A stretch of 64,000 bases of DNA, from contig DAORKI010000001.1 in NCBI GenBank assembly GCA_035439485.1, forward strand, positions 77,044-141,043, in the 5' to 3' direction. The position numbers and the translations under genes were made by a program. The DNA comes from CAIKXD01 sp035439485. Its GTDB lineage: Bacteria; Bacteroidota; Bacteroidia; UBA4408. This document shows positions 61,599 through 64,000 of this stretch, piece by piece. The notes under the pieces are model-generated. The model was not told the DNA's origin. It did no database searches and was given only the letters and a program-made list of their open reading frames with translations. Within the stretch, counting starts at the first letter, position 1. Each line of letters starts with the position of its first letter.

Positions 61599-64000
61599 AC
61601 AGTAAATATCCCTGATAATAATTTTAGAAATGCATTATTAGGCAATGTTGCAATTAATACAAATAGTGATGGTGTAATTTCTTGTGCAGAAGCATTAGCC
61701 TATAACGGAACTTTAAATGTAGACAATCTTTCTATTGCTGATTTAACAGGTATTGAGGCATTTATAAATTTAACTGAGTTGAACTGTCAAAGTAACTTTT
61801 TAACAAGCTTAAATGTTAGTTCAAACATTAACCTATCAATTTTAACTTGTAATTCAAATCAATTATCTGCCCTTGATGTTAGTAATAATACAAATTTAGT
61901 TGAATTGGTTTGTAGGTTTAATTTAATATCTAATATAGATGTTTCAAATAATACACTGTTAAGTTTATTATATTGTGACAACAATTTGTTGAACTCTTTG
62001 GATATTTCTAACAATATTAATTTGCAATATTTAGATTTTGGGTTTAATACGATAAACAACATAGATTTATCAAATAATGGATTATTACTCGATTTAATTT
62101 GCAATAACAATTCATTAGCTAACTTAAACCTAGGAGCGAATACTAATATTCTTAACCTTCAGGCAGCTGGAAATGCTTTTACTACAATTAACTTAAATGT
62201 AAATACTGCTTTAGAGACTGTAGATTTTCAGAATTCACAATTGACAACTCTTGATTTGTCATCACAAAGTAATCTTTATATACTCAATTGCCAGAATAGT
62301 GTTTTGCAAAATTTAAATATTCAAAACGGAAATAATTCAAACATAACTATTTTTAATGCCACCAATAATCCAAGTTTAACTTGTATTCAAGTTGATGATG
62401 CCACTTTTATGAACACCAATTGGGCTGCTGCCAAAGATGCGGGTGCAACTTACAGTAATAGTTGTAATTTGTTTGCAGACTTTTTTGCAGATTTTACCGC
62501 TGTTTGTCAAGGAACTACTATCAATTTTACAGATATCTCTACTGGAACTACTGGTTCAACAACATACCTTTGGGACTTTGGTGATGGGCAAACATCAAAT
62601 TTAGTTGGCAATGTGTCACACAATTATCTTTTTGCTGGTTCATATGATGTGAGCTTAACAATTACAGATGGAATTTCAAGTAATCAATTATTTACAAATT
62701 ATATTACAATAAATCCATCGCCTGTGGCTCCTATTCTTACAGTTGTTGATAATTGTGGAAGCTCAGAAATAACTGCAACTGGTATTGTGGGAACATTAAT
62801 ATGGAGTGATGCAGGAAGTGGAAATCCAAGAACTGAAACAGCAGGAACATTTACAGCTACTCAAGATATGGGCGGTTGTGTTTCCAATGTTAGTAATGCT
62901 GTAACAGCCAATCCTTTAGCAATTCCAAATACATCGCTAATTACAGGAAATATGATTCCAAATTGTTCCGGAATAGGTGAAGTTTATTCCGTGACTTTAG
63001 ATGCTGGCTCTAGCTACACATGGTCAGTTCCAATTGGAGCGATTATTACATCTGGTGCTACTGGACCAGATAATCATAGTATAACTGTAGATTTTGGAAC
63101 AAACAATGGTTTAATAAGTGTCATTGAGACAAATGCAGTTGGCTGTGTTGGTTCAAGTGTTGATACCCTTGTTAGTCTGCAAGGCTGTGCTTTAGCGGCT
63201 AATTTTATGGCTGATGTAACTACCATTTGTGAAGGTGCCCCAGTTACCTATACTGATCTTTCAACAGGCACAACTGGTTCTACTACTTATGCATGGGATT
63301 TTGGTGCTGGTGCCAATCCTCCAACTGCCACTGGAGCCGGACCTCATTTGGTGTTTTATACTATCGCTGGAACAGCAAATGTAAGCTTAACAGTTACTGA
63401 GGGTGCTTCAAATAACTTGACTCAAAATAATTATATCACAATCAATACACCACTTGTACCGAGTATTTCTATTTCATCAGATATTCCATCACCTTGCCCT
63501 GGAACAAATATTAATTTAACTGCAAATATCACAAATCCAGGTTCTTCATATACAATTAATTGGTATCGTGATGGTACCGGAATTGGGTCTGGAAATTCCA
63601 TAAATACAACTGTGGTCAATCCTTCTGAATCTTATCAAGCCGAATATCAAACATTTGATTTTTGTAATTCTCCACAAGCAGCTTTCTCGAATACAATAAA
63701 TGCTGCGGCCCAAGGGTTAGTTGGAAATCCAGGATTATCTTCAAGTGGTGCTGCTTGCGTTGGTTCTCCTATTTCATTTAACGGCTCTTATTTTATTATT
63801 TTTGGCCCAGTTACTCCCGTAAGTTATGAGTGGAAAGTAAATGGTGTAATCCAAGCAAGCACTGTTTCTCCTTTTGTTTCTTCAACATTAAATGATGGCG
63901 ACTTAGTTGAAGGTAGCATGAACTATGATAATGGATGTGGTATTGTTAATTTTAACTTTGGAAGTATTAATGCAATTGTTTATCCTCCAATTACATCAAT
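58839..64000 (+). CDS. Giant LRR repeat protein, continuation after the gap (3' end beyond window)
   Basis: The frame beginning with ATC at 58839 is open to the window end (about 1720 codons), with no stop. It continues the LRR protein: the rest of the interrupted module, then modules starting at 59784, 60726 and 61599. From about 62467 the LRRs stop and PKD-type domains begin: ADFTAVCQGTTINFTDISTGTTG with YLWDFGDGQTS (~62470-62720), a beta-sandwich region with Cys pairs, a second PKD copy (ADVTTICEGAPVTYTDLSTGTTG, YAWDFGAG, ~63205-63450) and an Ig-like stretch (NWYRDGTGIGSG). No C-terminal T9SS domain is reached, but one is expected by analogy with its neighbours. Total length exceeds 3,600 residues. 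Confidence 0.88.
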   Translation, partial: MNTNADTEIQCTEASAYTGTINIIGLSINDLTGIEAFTALTGLECALNNLSSINLNSNIALLTLNCSGNPLNNIDVSNNTLLQTLQCHNIQISSLDVTNNTALTILDFSLNTISSIDLSNNVALITLLCGQNPLTTLDVSNNIGLQNLYCEIAQLTGLNLASNTALLNLNCSENSILTLDLSANTALQTLDCAVNQLNSLDLSNNTNLTSIGASFNNLTSLDLTNNTLIQSISVMNNAITSIDISSNTMVTSLSCSNNALTNLNVKNSNNNNFVVFDAINNPALTCIEVDDATFMNTNWSAAKDAGATYNISCACVVNIPDANFKAALVADLSINTNADTEIQCAEANTFNGSIDVSSLSISDLTGIEAFTQLSSFIAQHNQITSVDLSLNTALTYLDLGYNQISALNVNNNINLNFLSLSDNQLSTFDNSANINLTSLSLRNNLLTAIDVTNNTLLTVLDLYGNSITSIDLSSNTALVNFYGAYNPFGTLDVSQCPNLNLLECLGNSLTTLDLTANPNLSILDGRLNQFTSLDFTNNTLLHAVYVSDNLLTALDVSNLNILDILECQNNQLSTLNLQNGNNNNLIDFNTVNNSSLTCIQVDNVAFMNTNWSAAKDAGATYSTVCPLPCVVNIPDANFKAALVADLSINTNADTEIQCAEANAYTGTINVDFLGITDLTGIEAFTNITTLYCSNNNLTSIDLSSNTLLTVFACEVNQITSIDLTANTLLTSIDVTNNQLTSIDLTNNSQLVNFLCTFNSITNLDFSGNPLLETVIAGANPVSSVNLTNNPVLKNLTVGEDLTSLDLSNLPLLETLSSSGSPLLTSLDFSGNPNLWRIESANNGLTSLDISGNPNVTFLEVQNNNFSSLNMQNGNNINFTNLNLTNNPLLSCIQVDDVTFMNSNWTAAKDATAGYSLDCSCTVNIPDNNFRNALLGNVAINTNSDGVISCAEALAYNGTLNVDNLSIADLTGIEAFINLTELNCQSNFLTSLNVSSNINLSILTCNSNQLSALDVSNNTNLVELVCRFNLISNIDVSNNTLLSLLYCDNNLLNSLDISNNINLQYLDFGFNTINNIDLSNNGLLLDLICNNNSLANLNLGANTNILNLQAAGNAFTTINLNVNTALETVDFQNSQLTTLDLSSQSNLYILNCQNSVLQNLNIQNGNNSNITIFNATNNPSLTCIQVDDATFMNTNWAAAKDAGATYSNSCNLFADFFADFTAVCQGTTINFTDISTGTTGSTTYLWDFGDGQTSNLVGNVSHNYLFAGSYDVSLTITDGISSNQLFTNYITINPSPVAPILTVVDNCGSSEITATGIVGTLIWSDAGSGNPRTETAGTFTATQDMGGCVSNVSNAVTANPLAIPNTSLITGNMIPNCSGIGEVYSVTLDAGSSYTWSVPIGAIITSGATGPDNHSITVDFGTNNGLISVIETNAVGCVGSSVDTLVSLQGCALAANFMADVTTICEGAPVTYTDLSTGTTGSTTYAWDFGAGANPPTATGAGPHLVFYTIAGTANVSLTVTEGASNNLTQNNYITINTPLVPSISISSDIPSPCPGTNINLTANITNPGSSYTINWYRDGTGIGSGNSINTTVVNPSESYQAEYQTFDFCNSPQAAFSNTINAAAQGLVGNPGLSSSGAACVGSPISFNGSYFIIFGPVTPVSYEWKVNGVIQASTVSPFVSSTLNDGDLVEGSMNYDNGCGIVNFNFGSINAIVYPPITS

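Noticed and set aside
52918..62466. CRISPR-like or satellite array suggested by regular short repeats
   Set aside because: The 63-bp periodicity is coding (21-residue LRRs), the repeats are degenerate at DNA level, and there are no constant repeats with unique spacers.
1..64000. tRNA, rRNA, integrase or complete insertion sequence
   Set aside because: I looked for T-loop-like motifs, long inverted repeats and transposase or integrase motifs and saw none. A covariance-model or profile search could still find a small RNA I missed.

Overview
The window is AT-rich DNA from a member of the Bacteroidota, probably a draft or metagenome-assembled genome because it contains a run of exactly 100 N. 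The phylum call rests on several lines seen in the sequence: five or six proteins with type IX secretion (T9SS) C-terminal sorting domains, promoter -7 elements of the form TAnnTTTG (the Bacteroidota housekeeping consensus) ahead of many genes, an OMP_b-brl-type TonB-dependent receptor with a carboxypeptidase-regulatory N-terminal domain, GloVer and Cys-column LRR repeats, and SpoIIE-type phosphatases carrying periplasmic propellers. I cannot place it below phylum. No rRNA, tRNA, CRISPR array, prophage or intact insertion sequence was recognised.

Layout. 1-12.6 kb is mostly housekeeping: the end of a probable family 2 glycosyltransferase, thiL, murA (with the fosfomycin-target Cys replaced by Asp), a small secreted protein followed by a nested stem-loop terminator, a T9SS M1 aminopeptidase with a small lipoprotein, an FtsB/DivIC-like protein, a GNAT-like protein, an MMPL/RND exporter, a polytopic GT-C-like protein and mdh with a perfect palindromic terminator. 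12.7-23.6 kb is a tightly packed same-strand run: lipoprotein, outer-membrane protein, GT-C-like membrane protein, kdsA, T9SS protein, SDR, second GT-C-like protein, class III aminotransferase, outer-membrane barrel. Several neighbours overlap by 1 to 20 nt, so it probably forms one or two transcripts with an envelope/LPS theme.

23.6-35.3 kb is mainly minus strand: an operon acyltransferase-pssA-purS-dCMP deaminase-S41 protease, then a T9SS PQQ-type sugar dehydrogenase, a plus-strand RmlD-like reductase, a TonB-dependent receptor, and a VOC protein with an exonuclease/GIY-YIG fusion. About 730 bp at 35.3-36.0 kb has no convincing gene. After it come a DHFR/RibD-like reductase, a 1156-residue outer-membrane protein and a convergent 1076-residue sensor-phosphatase.

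43.5-64.0 kb is the most striking region: four consecutive plus-strand genes for large exported proteins. They are a 14-repeat GloVer propeller protein with Ig/PKD and T9SS domains; a charged three-repeat coiled-coil protein; a two-module LRR protein whose C-terminal half is homologous to that of the GloVer protein; and a giant LRR protein (more than 3,600 residues and still open at the window end) built from about ten modules of 270-377 residues, each itself made of 21-residue LRRs, followed by PKD domains. Inside it is the N gap, flanked on both sides by the same 55 nt. Collapsing that duplication restores one continuous reading frame, so the apparent stop after the gap is an assembly artefact. 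The region looks like a surface-protein or adhesin locus that diversifies by module duplication and exchange of N-terminal halves.
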